From Eutypella sp. D-1 (Eukaryota; Ascomycota; Sordariomycetes; Xylariales; Diatrypaceae), in NCBI GenBank assembly GCA_023313575.1, contig JAJTTP010000005.1:806001-870000 (forward strand): a DNA stretch of 64,000 bases, given 5' to 3'. Position 1 is the first letter of the stretch. The number at the start of each line of letters is the position of its first letter. Shown here one piece after another: positions 44,340-56,933 of this stretch. The translations under genes were made by a program, and so were the position numbers. The notes beneath the pieces are model-generated. The model ran no database searches. It was not told the origin of the DNA and saw nothing but the letters and a program-made list of their open reading frames with translations.

Positions 44340-46210
44340 GCTGGAAGTCTGCTGCTGTTTGTTGAAGTCTGAACTGGTTCGTTAAAGGACTGAGATAGTT
44401 TGTTTGAAGACTGTTGTGCTAGATATGAGCGTGCTGTGTCGTTCATCAAGATCTCAACCAACACATGAGGCTCTAAACCATCTTATATGATCGCTGTCAC
44501 CACCATCGCCAACGGTCCCGGAGACTCATTAGCCGTCCCCCACGCCCCAACTGGGTCTCGGGCCGCCGACGCCCACGGCTACCGGGTCTCTACAAAACCC
44601 CGGTGATCGGGCTGTAATCCAGCGCGTCAGGCCGGATCCGGAAAAGCCTGCCTACACCGTGTCATGTGGGGCGGCAGCTGTGTATAGTTTACTTGGGATC
44701 CCGCTCACTAGTCAACGTCACATCCAAAGTGGCACATCTGTAACCACGGGAACCACGGGGACCCCCGTCCTCCCACCCCTTTTTCTGTGCAGTATCGGAG
44801 CTTGCTGCTCAGAGAAAGGGGGCTAATTAACCACTCACCACCCCCCTCTCCCAGCCGCAGGATATTAAGGCTACAAGCAACTTTGAAGGACTCCATGCGC
44901 TGTTTTCAATAGCAGTCCAAGACGAGGCATATTTGCAACTTGCAGAAATAGTTATCACCATCCCCGAGGGTACGAAATCAATGTCAAAGGGATCCGAAGC
45001 AAATTTCCCAGAGATGGCAGTAACTATGTTGAACAGAATGTCTTTCTAGGTCAGGCCTTCTGAAAGCCATGTCGCTTCACAAATCTAATGTGGAATCTTC
45101 GATTGGCTACAAGGCTTGTATCAGATACAAAAGCCTCTAGCAGAACCCAGAACGTAGAACCTTCGGTGAGGTCAATGATGGGGCAACAGGTTGTTCTATG
45201 TACTCCTCTCCCAGCAAGCCTACGCCTACCTAGATAGCAACCTGGCTGCCTGGCAAGCCTGGCAACCTCGACTCACGGATCCCCAATTTTTATTGCCACC
45301 ACCTAAGATGATCAGCCCCTGAAGGGGCACAATGCGTATGTATACACACCGGCTTGGCATAGATAGAAGTCTATCTAACTTGCTAACTAACGAATAGTGG
45401 GGCGAACAGAGTTTGACCCCTATCAGCCTCTGGTATTGGAGTGTATGAACTTGGCTGGAGTGTAATCTAGAATCTAGAGATGCTTGGCGCGTTTGGTAAC
45501 TACAACTAGAAATTTTATGTCGTCATCTCATGCCACAGCGAAGAAGAAGAGAGAAAAATAGATACCTGGAAGATTTCAACTACACGTTGATGGCGTTGCA
45601 TACGCGAGTATTATCGACCATGCAATGCAATGGTGCAGCCTCGGAATAGTATTAAAATTTCACGAGGTCCCGGGTTTGGATCGGCTTGGCGTTGTAATCT
45701 GTCTAGAATGTCAGAGCGCCGAAGAGGACCCGGCTCTCTCTAAAGCGCGGTTTAAATACATATTATATCCGGTAGGCCGGTCATCCAGGCACCAAACGGT
45801 GCAATAGCTCGTAGAAGAAGGGTGCGTGGAGTGCACAAGAAACTATTACGTATATGTCGGTGATTTATCTTTGCAGCATGTGTAAAATTATCTGTAGATA
45901 TCGGTAGTCGTATACGACGGAACGGTAGTAGAAAGATCCGACCTCCGAGTATATCCACTTGGACGTGGGAGGATCTCGGCATGCGGAAGAACTTTCTAAA
46001 TTGACAGCTACGCGGGCAGGCGGGCCTGGGGTATCTGTTGACCCATGATCCATACATGCGCTATCATGCGTCTTCTTATCCACACGAGGCTCGCGGATCT
46101 ACGACCCTTAACGCAATCAAGTCCGAAAAAAAACCTTGCGAATATGTAAATGCACAGTCAACCTGAAAGTCGATATGTTCTCGACTTCACTGCTGCTCTA
46201 GTAGTTACTG
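44340..46210. other. intergenic, 1.87 kb
   Basis: No gene is supported on either strand. The left end carries the FAD monooxygenase promoter (TTATATGA near 44483). Frames such as 45752-46057 minus lack any pattern. Confidence 0.55.
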
Positions 46211-48055
46211 CTACACGGTCTCCTTCAGCTCCATGTATACCTGATCTTGAATTTTGCCAGAACAGCGGAAACGCGAACTTTCCGCGTCGCCATCCTCGAA
46301 CCCAACACATTTCCAGCACTGTAGGAGCCTGTTGGGATCGTATTTCCTCTTCGTCTCGAGCAACGCCTCGTAATGAGGGCCCCACCATGCCTCTCGCCAG
46401 TGTTGGGTCATCGGGTTGGCTTCGTTCATGTAAGAGGCCGCCTCGAGCCCTGTCAACTCCTCTGCAGCCCTAGTGACTTTCGTAAGTCTGACGAGACTCT
46501 CTTCTCGCTCTTTTAACGTTGCATTCCAGGGCATGGCCACGCCAGCCGATAGCTGCCATAGGGAGCTATACCAGGCTGGGTGCAGTGATGTCCCGGGGTC
46601 TTCGTCATGATCGAATGGATTATTGCCAACGTCGGCATCGGCCACGAATGGTGTACCGACCGGAACATAGAGGGATTTGGGGTCAAACCCAAGACTGGCT
46701 GTGTAGCGAACGAACGCCATAATCTTCTCAATACCCGCGTCGTCCGCGAACAAATGCCGTGGCAAGAGTCGGTTAGTAAGAAACCGCACGCCCCCTGAGC
46801 CTGTCTGCACGTTAAGATACTTGTTCCACAGCGCCAGCCAGTCCTCCATAACCACGACTTCACTTGTGCCACCGAGCGCAAGAGCAAACTCAGATGCCTT
46901 ACGCATTGATTCCTTAGCTGCAAAGCCGCCATCGCTCATATTTGCAATACTGGGAAGGGGGTTCATGTGTGCGAGATACGATCCTGCGACATGGCCGCCC
47001 CATCCTTCCCTCCCCCACCTGAGTGACTCACGCGCCTGCAACTCCACCCACCGCAGCGCGTCATCGGATGTGATGTTAGATGGCAGTTTGATGGATGCAA
47101 ATGCGATGGGGACGCGCGGCTCAGCGCGATGTGTTGCCTCAAGAACAAAACCGAAAGTGCCACCGCCACCTCCTCGCAGTGCGCGGAATAGGTCCGCATG
47201 TTGACAACGATTTGCGGTCCGTATCTGTCCGTCCGGCGTCACGACCTTAAACTGAACTACGCGGTCCGCGCCCGTACCGTACACGGGCGCCAGGACGCTG
47301 TGCCCGCCACCTTGTACCCAGCCGCCCGACGCCGCGATCGTGCCCGAGTACCCGCCCACAAACGTGGAGTTATGCTTCGACGCGAAGATGTATATGTCGC
47401 CCGTTCTCTCGCCCGCTGCTGCTGTGATGGCACGACCCACGCTCTCGTGAACGCAGCCCTCTGGCGTGAAGTCCTCGTGGTACTTCAAGCCCTTTAAATT
47501 GTGTGCCCACAGCCCTAGGGCGCCTTCCTGGCTATTCCGCGCTACATAATCGTGCCCGCTGTTCTTAATGGCGAGTGCCGTGCGGGTAGTCCGTGCGTGT
47601 TCGAAGCTGGCAACGGCGTCCGCTGCCCCTCGCACATCAATATAGGCAGTAGGTACTGCACCTTGGGCGCAGGATTCTCCCGGGGCCGGTAGTGCCGGTG
47701 GTGAAGTAGTAGTGTCCAGGAGGCATTCGTTTCCTGGCTGGGAGAGGCAGAATTCGTCCTGGACTGACATATAACCACTCGGATGATCCGCACGGAACGG
47801 GTTGGAGTTATAGTTCTCCCGAATCACGGCGCAGGCTACCTCGTCACTCTTAGCCGGCGCACCGTTATATCTCGAAAAACATGGACGGGCCAACGGCTGC
47901 AGGTCGTAAAGTCGACCGCCGACGGTGTTATTCAATTGACTGGTAGCAGCGATGAGACCACGGGCTACCACTTCGCTCGCCGCATTTGATACCTTCTCGG
48001 CTGCTGCCGCCGATACAGCGGCTAGGGCAAACAAAATAATAATGCGAAGGAGCAT
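46211..48055 (-). CDS. secreted FAD-linked oxidase, BBE/VAO family
   Basis: A single exon of 614 aa. A signal peptide is seen at residues 1-19 (LFALAAVSAAAA). The FAD-binding domain includes AIKNSGHDY, with His168 the expected covalent FAD attachment site, and SGGWVQGGGHSVL. A second, Cys-based FAD link would need a Cys in the GYSGTIAASGG loop, and none is there. The C-terminal berberine-bridge motif is YMNEANPMTQHWREAWWG followed by KRKYDPNRLLQCWKCVG. It is probably a secreted flavoprotein oxidase of a carbohydrate or small molecule; the substrate is unknown. A TTATATA about 130 bp upstream of the ATG may be its TATA box. Confidence 0.9.
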   Translation of the reverse strand: MLLRIIILFALAAVSAAAAEKVSNAASEVVARGLIAATSQLNNTVGGRLYDLQPLARPCFSRYNGAPAKSDEVACAVIRENYNSNPFRADHPSGYMSVQDEFCLSQPGNECLLDTTTSPPALPAPGESCAQGAVPTAYIDVRGAADAVASFEHARTTRTALAIKNSGHDYVARNSQEGALGLWAHNLKGLKYHEDFTPEGCVHESVGRAITAAAGERTGDIYIFASKHNSTFVGGYSGTIAASGGWVQGGGHSVLAPVYGTGADRVVQFKVVTPDGQIRTANRCQHADLFRALRGGGGGTFGFVLEATHRAEPRVPIAFASIKLPSNITSDDALRWVELQARESLRWGREGWGGHVAGSYLAHMNPLPSIANMSDGGFAAKESMRKASEFALALGGTSEVVVMEDWLALWNKYLNVQTGSGGVRFLTNRLLPRHLFADDAGIEKIMAFVRYTASLGFDPKSLYVPVGTPFVADADVGNNPFDHDEDPGTSLHPAWYSSLWQLSAGVAMPWNATLKEREESLVRLTKVTRAAEELTGLEAASYMNEANPMTQHWREAWWGPHYEALLETKRKYDPNRLLQCWKCVGFEDGDAESSRFRCSGKIQDQVYMELKETV

Positions 48056-48974
48056 CGCGCATATGTATAATGACCGCCTAATACGCCAGATGAAAGCATG
48101 CTACTGTTTTTTCTCGCTGACGCATACAAGTCTAGCACAGGCAAGATATTTCAGTGTCCACATTATGCTGGCATATGGTTAGAGCTTATATACACCAACT
48201 ACCACAGAACCCCCGGCATATACCGAGCTCCACTCATGTAAGTCTCGTCCCTTTATCTCTCACTCGAATAACGTCATACATCTTAAGAATGGCTATCACG
48301 TAAGCGACCTGCTGGAATCATGCATGTCAGGAGGAAGATTCTAGCTACCTAGTATAGACAACCTCATTAGGATGTCTCTCAACGGACATAGCCGACCCCA
48401 GATATCGGGACGAGCCAGGGCCCGGCCTAGATGGGATTGCAGGGGAGGGGTAACCCCAAAACTTGCCTGAAAGCGAGTAGTCAACATGGAATTGACCAGT
48501 CATCTATCTCTGCGCACGAGATTATTCACAGTAAAAAGACGCATGGCGCGTATTGGCGTGAGTAAGTGCAGCGGCAGGATGTGCGCATTTACCACGTTCC
48601 TGGCGAACTACGATTTGAGAAAGAAATGGGTTTATGTAGGTCAGTCAATGAACTACCGATTCACTAAATGGTGCACCCCTTTGCTTCAGTGCTTAGTGCA
48701 ACTTTAGCGTACTTCCTACTGTAAGTAGAAACGGCGCGGAGTGGCGAGTTCTAATCCAGGAAGGTTAACATCAGTTGAGTTCTCGACCAGGAATCAACAC
48801 AGATCCCTCGTTGTCTTAGGGTCTATGTTACATAATCACAAAGCCCCGGCAGTTATAATCTAACTGAGCATGCCGCTTCACCCAGGACGACGAGTCCTTT
48901 TTTTATAAAAAAGAAATCGGATATATTTGCAACAGCACTCGGGCGTAGCGCCATGTGTTTATCATTCAATGAAA
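48056..48974. other. intergenic, 0.92 kb
   Basis: The left part is the promoter of the BBE-type oxidase (TTATATA at 48186-48192), the right part the 3' flank of the split carboxylesterase. No other gene is seen. Confidence 0.6.
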
Positions 48975-50274
48975 TTAGGGTCGAAACGTATCGCTGCACT
49001 GGAGCTCGATATCCCTTACGTTCTCCATGCCCACAACTACAGCTGATCCGAAGGCCGCCACCATGCCACTCCGAGGGTCTTGAAATGGAGGCCACCTTTC
49101 ACGCCCCAGGCGCGGATCGCTCGCGTTTTCAGCGAATGATATCCAGGAGTCCTGCATCATGAAGCTTGTCTCGTACTCGAGCGAGGTCGAGTTTCCGCGA
49201 TAGTTAGAATGGGTACCGAAAATCAGCGGGAGCTCAGTCGAATGCCAGCTTCCCAACCACGGTTTTGGCGAGATATTCGTGAAGTTACCGGAATATAGAA
49301 AACGGTAGACGCGAACGCCTTGTGCGATTCGCATACTATTGCAAAGATGTCAGGATTTGGCTATTACATACTGGACATCCTGTCGCAGCTCACGTTGATG
49401 ATTTCCATGCCGGACAGAAGAAGTACTCAAGCGTTTGGTTATGCGCCAAAGTCTTGTTGACCCCGTTCGGATCGTATGGCGCAAAAGGGACGCCATCGTC
49501 TACGTTAGTACCTATTATTACAGGCTGAACCAAATCATAGCCAATGCCAATTAGTAGTTCATCCCTAGTCTCTTTCCGACAACTGATTAGAGGCTGGATG
49601 TTCAAAAACTCACAACTTTAGCTAAGGAGCCTCTCGCAGTCTGCCAAGCCCAATCCGAGAACACTGTCACCTCATCAACAATTGGCTGAAACGTAATTTC
49701 GGGTGCCTTTCCCGCGTCTTGCTGCGTCTGGATCACATCCTCCATCACCTTCGCATCGACTGTCCTCATGCAGTCCAGCTCTTGTCTCGCTGAGAGCTTA
49801 CCGCAACCTACTTGCGACGCCACCCAGGAGAAGTAAGAATGCGCCGGGTCGGTAGTCGTCCTGTCAACTATCTCTGTTCCGGAATCCATAATGAACGCGC
49901 TGACGATGGGATCGTCGTGATATGAGAAAGCGTAATATCCGGCGGCGATAGCACCAGCGCTCTGACCCCAGAGCACAAGCCTTGACGGGTCCCCGCCGAA
50001 ATCTTCGATATTGTTTCGAACCCATTCAATCGCGAGGCGCTGGTCCAGCAAGCCGACGTTACGCTTCCCGTTCTCAAGACCGGCCGCGTTCGGGAACCCA
50101 AAGATGTTCAGGCGGTAGTTGGGGATGACGACTAGGTGTCTTTGGCTTTGCTGCACCCATTGAGCCGGGTTATTGTACGCCTGGTCCTGGCCACCCCACC
50201 TGAAGCCGCCCCCATGAAGGAAGATTAAAACAGGCAAGAGCTCCCTTTCTGGTCGTGGCGCCGGAGTCCATATA

Positions 50275-50279
50275 CTGAG
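50275..50279. repeat. left target-site duplication of the Copia element (CTGAG)
   Basis: CTGAG precedes the 5' LTR and recurs at 56548-56552 immediately after the 3' LTR. In the esterase gene this is the codon region of DCLTLS. Confidence 0.93.
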
Positions 50280-50481
50280 TGTTAGTTATTAATGGTCACT
50301 GGTATGGACCCATATACCAGTAGGGAGTACCTATGTACCTATCTCCCGTTTATATAAGGATACGGGCTTCGCCCGTATCCCTCCCAGATAAAAAAATAGA
50401 CTTTAAACCAGAATATAACACCAGTTTTACCCTTTTTTATTCTGTTATTATCTTTTTCCTTTACGTACGTACTTATTAATA
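50280..50481 (+). repeat. 5' LTR of the Copia element
   Basis: It begins TGTTAGTTATTAATGG and ends ACTTATTAATA. It holds TATATAA at 50351-50357 and the GGATACGGGC hairpin at 50358-50380. Against the solo LTR at 490 it shows mainly G-to-A and C-to-T changes, chiefly at its first 20 and last 80 bases. Confidence 0.92.
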
Positions 50482-53400
50482 TTAATTAATATTATTAAAT
50501 AATTAATAATATAAATTAATAAGGTTAGAAAAATTATTATCGTAATAACTTAAAGATTTTTTCGTATTAACATTATTAATAAATTTTTAATATTAATATT
50601 AATATTACCTTCCCCCGTCCGTTTTTATAACGGATAATAATAAACCTTTTTTTACTTATATTATTATATAACATTCTTTTTTATATTTATTAACATTATT
50701 ATTATTTAATATATCGGACGATTAATAATAGGCTAAATCTTTAAAGGCTGTTAAAAAATAACCTTATACCGGAGCTTTTTAATAAATATTAACATAAAAG
50801 GAAATAAAAAAAGCTAAAAACACGTTATTATAATTTTTTAATTATTTGTTTTATTTTTTAACCTTATAATCGTAACTTAAGTAAAATTCAATTTAATATA
50901 AATTATTAACTTTTAAAAAGTAATATAAACGTTATTAATTATCGATAATTTTAAAAAAACTAATAATAAGTTAAAAATTAGCCGGATAATTAAAAAAAAC
51001 CTTTAAATAATATTAAAACCATTTTAAAAAATTTACGAAAACAAATTTTAAAATTATATTAAAAATATTTTAATTTATATTAAAAACCGTATTAATATAA
51101 AAAAGTATATACGTTAAAAAATATAATATTAATTTCGTAATAATATTAATTAATTTTATTACGTAATTTAAACTTTTAATATAAAATTTTAAAAAATTTA
51201 AATTAATAAAAAGTTAATAATTTAACGCTTTAATATAAAAGGTTTCGATTTATAATATAAAATAAAAATTAATTTATTTATAAACTTATAAATTATTTAC
51301 TTATTTTAATTTACAGCTCGGGATATTTATAAAACCGCCCGATAAATCCTAATAATAATTAAAAACCTTAACGGTATAAATTATATTATAAAAAATAATA
51401 ATTTCCGCTGGCCCGCTTTTTATAACCGTACGTTAATTTTTTCCCTTTAATTTAAATTAATTACTTTTTTTTTTCCTTTATTTTAATAAATAACCCCGTT
51501 AAACCTTAACCCGGCTTTAAAACGTTTAAATCCCCGTAAAATATTAAACGTCCTTTCGGTACTTAATAACCTTTTTCTTTTTAAACGGACCTAATTTTAA
51601 CCTATTCCGCTTATGTAATAAACCTTTTTTATATAATTTATATAACCTTTTCCTTTATAACTTATATAACCTTTTTTTCCCGGGAATATTAATTTAAAAT
51701 ACCCGTACTAATATTTATACTTTTTAAGATACCTTTAACCTAAATACCCTTAACTTAGATACTTTTAATTTAAATACTTTTACGGCTATCCGACTTATCC
51801 GTTTTACCCGGGTTATCTTTTTTAGCTAATAAGAAATAATTATGTTTAACGATAAAAAGGGATAACCGGACCGTTTTTTTTTAAAAAATTTAAATTAATT
51901 TATATACTGTAAAACCTAAACAGTTTTTATATTAGCCTTCGGCGTTACCCTTTTTTTAAGTAATTATTTTAAATAAAGGACCGGGGTTTATAAAAACTTT
52001 AAAAAGTTACGATTTCTTTTTTTAAACGGTATTTAAACCTATCCCGGGACCTAATTTATTATTAAAATAAATATTTATATTTATTAATAATTAGCAAAAA
52101 TAAACTTATTATATTATTTTACCGATTAATATTTTAAATAAATTATATTTATCGATTATTATAAAATAATTTAAAAAGGTTTAAAATAAAAAAAATAATT
52201 ATACGGGAGAAATTTATAATATTTTAAAAAATAAATTCCGCTTTTTTTTTAATATATATTATATTAGCAATATCCGGTAAATACAGTTTTACGTTATATT
52301 TTTAATTATTTTATTAAAACGTATAACATTATATTTTCTTTATAACGTTTTTTATTATTTAATATTTACCGATATATATTTTATTATAAAACGTTATTTT
52401 AATACCGAGTAAAATAAAATTTAATATTATTATAATTAAATTTTTATAACTTTTTTTAATATTAAAGTTAAAAATGTAAATAAAAACAATTTAAAAGTAT
52501 TTTAAATTATATTTAATAAATTTTTTTTATATTAAAAAGTATTAAAGCCCGATTTCCGAAAAGAATAATAATTAATTATTATTATATATTAAGCTTACCA
52601 TATAATTTTTTAATTATAATATATTTTTTTTAAACTTGTTATTTATTTTAAAAACTTAATAAATAAATTTCGCGCTTTTATCGGTATTTATAAAGTTATA
52701 AAAAAAACTAATTAATATATAGCTAATAAAAATAATAATAATAATAATAATAATAATAACGAAAATAATGTTTTTTACGATAACCGTAAATATTATCGAA
52801 ATAATAAAAGCGGGAAATATTATTAAAAATAAAGGACCGATAAGTAATAAAACCGTAAATATTAAATATATAAAAAGGAAAGGTATTGGTTTATTAAGCA
52901 CTTAAAACGGGAACGTAAAAAAATAAAGGTTTAATAAAAGGTTAAAAAAGTATTTTACCGTGCCAGTTATGCCGTTTTTTTATTAAATATAAAAGAAATA
53001 AACCCGTTTTAAAACCCGAGGAAGAAAATATTACGGAATATTTTAACCGTTTAAATAACAGTTAATATTTTACGGCCGTTTATTTATTTAATTAAGCTTT
53101 CCAGTATCGAATCGACCTTTTTTTATTAATTATAAAAAATAATGCTTTTAATATTATATTCGTTTTAAACAGATATATTAAAAACGTATTTTAAGGAATT
53201 ATATTAAATATAAATATTATTAAAATATCCATTATAAAAAAGGAATAATATTTTATTTTAATAAAAAAATACCTTAATTAACGATTAAAAATGGATAAAA
53301 CTTATACGGGGGAAATTAATATCCGTTTCGGAAATAAACCCCGTATTAAATTATTTAGTACAGTTTTTATTAATATTTTTTTCGGATAAATTAATTTTTA

Positions 53401-56345
53401 CGTAATAAAAATAAATACTTTATTTTTAATATTAATTAAAAATATAAATCGATTTAGCATATACTTTAATAATGTTATTAATTAATTAATCGGTAAAAAC
53501 GGTATAACGGTTAACGTTATTTAAAAATAAGGATATTTATAGTTTAAATTTGACGATATTATTTATTTTACGGAGGTAAAATTACGTAAAATTTATATAC
53601 GTTTCGGATATTTATTTATTAATAAATTATATAACTTTTTAAATAAAATAAAATATAATATCGAGATCGATATTTTTAAGGAAATTAATAAATTTTACCA
53701 CTATTATTAGATTAAAAATAAAGCATTTTAAAAGTTTAAGTTTAGTTTAAAAGATTTAAAAATAAATTTTAATTTTAAAATAATTATTAATATAATATAT
53801 TTAAATAAAAAACCTGTTTTTTATATTATTAACGTAATTATAAAATTTTAAGTAATACGTTTTATAAAAAATATATTAGTTAAGAAAATATAGGATATAT
53901 TTAAAAAGTGCTAAATCGATACGTATTTAAAACCCCCGGATATTATTATTTACGACGCGGGAATAAATTTCGATAATATTAAATTCCGTAATAAAGCACG
54001 TTTTATTAAAATTACATGTTATTAGGTACCGGTAAAGGTATATTAATCTATTAATAAGGTAAAGAAATATTATAACCTTATTTATAAAGCTTATAAAATT
54101 ATTACGGAAAAACTTAAAGGTATTAAATTAAAATTATTACGTTTATAAATAATAATAAAAGCAGTTAATAATATAATTAATTTTAACGGCTTTATTTTTA
54201 TTTTATTAATTTTTAAAGCTTACCTTTAAATTAATATAAATTTATTTTTTACCTTTATATAGATTTAAAAAGCTTAGGTAATATAAAAGGTTATAACGGA
54301 GGTTAAAAAGATTAAAGCATAAAGATCGGTTTAAAATACGTTAAATATTAAAAATAGCCCGAATACGTAAAAAATATTTTTAAGATTATTTTTTTTAAAC
54401 AGTAAAATATTTATATATAAAATAAAAAAAAGATAAAAAAGCTTATTTAAAGTTATTACGGTAATTAATAAGGACGTAACGGTAAATTTAAAAATAATAA
54501 AAGGTATAATAATTTTCCGAAGCTTATACGTTAAACTTTATACCTAATTAAAGGAAATCCTTATTTAAAAAAAACCAGTAATTATCCCCGGTAAAAAAAT
54601 TAAGATAATATAAATAAATTTTTAATACGTTAATATTAAAAAAAAACGATAAAGCATTAATTTTTAAGCTAAAGGTAAATAGGAAAATTATAATGTTTAA
54701 AAAGCTATTTAAAGTTTTTAATTTTAAAAAACTGGACGCCTTATTCGAAAAAGGCATTTTATAACTTAAAATATATAACATTATTATATACCGAGGCGTA
54801 ATAATTTTTAAATTAAAAATAATTTGCGAAATAAAAAGTAAAAATATTTTATCGTTATATAAAAAGTTATAATTAATTATTTAAAGTTATAAAAACCCCG
54901 ATAAAACTTTTATTATAATTTACGTATTTATTATTTAATAAATTAATTAATGCTTTATTTTAGCGATAACTTTTATTTTACGGTTTAAAAGAATAAAAAT
55001 CATAATATAAGATATTACCATGGTTTATATTTAATTTAAAATATTAATATAACGGATTATTTTTATATAATTATTTACCGAATTAAAAAATAAATACCCC
55101 GAAAAAACGTTATTATATATTATTAAATTATTATACGGATTTATAAAATTAAGCATTTATTAGTTTAAAACTTATTTATAATATTATTAATAAAAATTAT
55201 ATATAAAGTTATTAACTTTTAACCTTTATTTATTAATATCGGATTTAAAACTATTTAGGATTACGGGATTTTAAATAAATAACATATTTAATATCGGCAT
55301 TACGGATTTTTTAGCCTTAGAAAATAAAGCATTTATTAAAGCAAAAATTAAAATACGTTTATAAAAAATATTAGAAAACGGATCGACCGAAGATTTTAAC
55401 GGTTTATAAATTATTATATGCGAATATAAAATAATTGCTATATAAAAAAAATAAGTTAAAAAGTTAAAACTTTTAAATATAAAAATATCTTTTTTAAAAT
55501 TAATAAAAAAGTATATTAAATAATAAATACGCGAAGCTTATATCGCTTTTATTTGCTAATTAAAGGCTGTTTTCGATTATTCCACGGCAGTATAATATAT
55601 TAAGCCCGGCTTTAAAAAAGCTAAAGTATTAAACGTTAAAATTAAGTAATAAATAAATAATAAAAACCGTAAATTTAATTATATCGAATTAAATTTTACA
55701 AAACTAAAGTTATATATATTTATTAACGGGTTATTTATTAATAATAAAGATATAAGCTTATAAATCGGATATTTTATCGTTTTAAATAATAAAAAATTAA
55801 AAGATTATAATAATAAATTAAATATTAAAAGTAATATTATTTATTAATTATTTATTAAATATAAACATATTACTTATAACGTTTTAATTAATAAGATATA
55901 CGGTATAATTTAAAGTTTTAACGTAAGATATATTTTATATTATACGTTTAATACCATTTTAATATATTTATCGCTTATTTAAGCCTTATTAATTTTATAT
56001 ATTAATTTTTTTTCTTTATATTAATACTTAATATAAATAAATAGTATTAATAAAAAAAAATTAATAATCGATTTAATAGCATTATAATAATCTTATAAAA
56101 ATAAAGAAATTAATAACATTCGATAAATTTATAACATTTATAATCCTGCCGATACCATAACGAAAACCATTTTTAATAAGGTTATAAAGATATTTATTAA
56201 AAATAACCAAATTATTTTAAAATTAAAAGGTTAAGTAAAACGGGAGTAATAATATTAATATTTATTACTTAATTATTTATTTATTTATTTTTATTTTTTT
56301 ATAACATTTTATAATTAGTTAATTACGAAAAGAAAATAAAGTAAA

Positions 56346-56547
56346 TATTAATTATTAATGGTTATTGGTATGGACCCATATACCAGTAAAAAGTACTTAT
56401 GTACCTATCTCCCGTTTATATAAGGATACGGGCTTCGCCCGTATCCCTCCCAGATAGAAAGATAGACCTTAGACCAGAATATAACACCAGTCTTACCCCC
56501 TTTCATTCTGTTATTATCTCTTTCCTTTACGTACGTACCTACCAACA
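56346..56547 (+). repeat. 3' LTR of the Copia element
   Basis: It begins TATTAATTATTAATGG (the terminal TG mutated to TA) and ends CTACCAACA. The hairpin at 56424-56446 is unchanged. Its right half is closer to the solo LTR than that of the 5' LTR, so the two LTRs have been mutated unevenly. Confidence 0.92.
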
Positions 56548-56933
56548 CTGAGCGTCAAGCAATCTTCGTTGATGTGACTGCTGGTATGGTCCAATCCACT
56601 CAAATTCCATTCCAGTACTTCACGGGTATATACGGAAGCGTTATTTGTAAGATACTGCATGCAGCTAGGGGGAGTCTTCGTGGCATTGACGGGTCTATCA
56701 GATCGGCATTTTGCTTTAGGGGGAGCAAATCGTAGTTCTCCGAGTGGCGGTTCTGCGTATGGGATGCCAAGAAACTGATGCACGTCAAGCATAGAGGTGT
56801 CAAATGTTCCATAAATGATGGCATTGCCCGTCGTTACGCAGGGTTGCCCAGTTTCATTCTTGGATAGAGCCAGACATGATGCCCAGGTGAGGCTTATGAA
56901 GTGAAGGACGATGCTTACCCTTTGGATATGCAT

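Larger units (their letters stand above)
50280..56547 (+). mobile_element. RIP-degraded Copia-type LTR retrotransposon
   Basis: The 6,268-bp element has two 202-bp LTRs and a 5-bp target duplication, CTGAG (50275-50279 and 56548-56552). The domain order is legible through the damage on the plus strand: an integrase-like DAG-type stretch at 53945-54120, then reverse transcriptase (a YG element near 55132 and a ruined TDD-box region at 55260-55290), then RNase H (55531-55860). Integrase before RT is the Copia order. A purine-rich tract (56325-56345) abuts the 3' LTR. Internal CpA and TpG are almost absent while CpG and TpA abound, the RIP signature, and every frame is stopped within about 80 codons. 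The element is dead and opposite in orientation to the esterase it interrupts. Confidence 0.93.
48975..56933 (-). pseudogene. secreted type-B carboxylesterase gene split by a Copia insertion
   Basis: The 5' part (56933-56548) starts MHIQRVSIVLHF with a signal peptide and carries FLGIPYAEPPLGELRF. The 3' part is 50274-49614, 49524-49394 and 49335-48975, with introns GTGAGT...TTCAG (89 bp) and GTGAGC...CAATAG (58 bp). It holds FLHGGGF, the nucleophile elbow GQSAGA and the WLGSWHSTELPLIFGTH region with the catalytic His. Across the insertion the frame is unbroken: EDCLTLS on one side continues as IWTPAPRP on the other. The rejoined gene is 512 codons without a stop, so only the element disrupts it. 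As it stands, no functional esterase can be made unless the element is spliced out, which is unlikely at over 6 kb. Confidence 0.92.

Noticed and set aside
52656..52901. An 81-codon hydrophobic minus-strand frame inside the AT-rich element
   Set aside because: A by-product of AT-only codons (Ile, Phe, Tyr, Leu) in RIP-mutated DNA.
54548..54781. A 77-codon frame in the element interior
   Set aside because: Wrong strand for the Copia domains and purely AT-driven composition.
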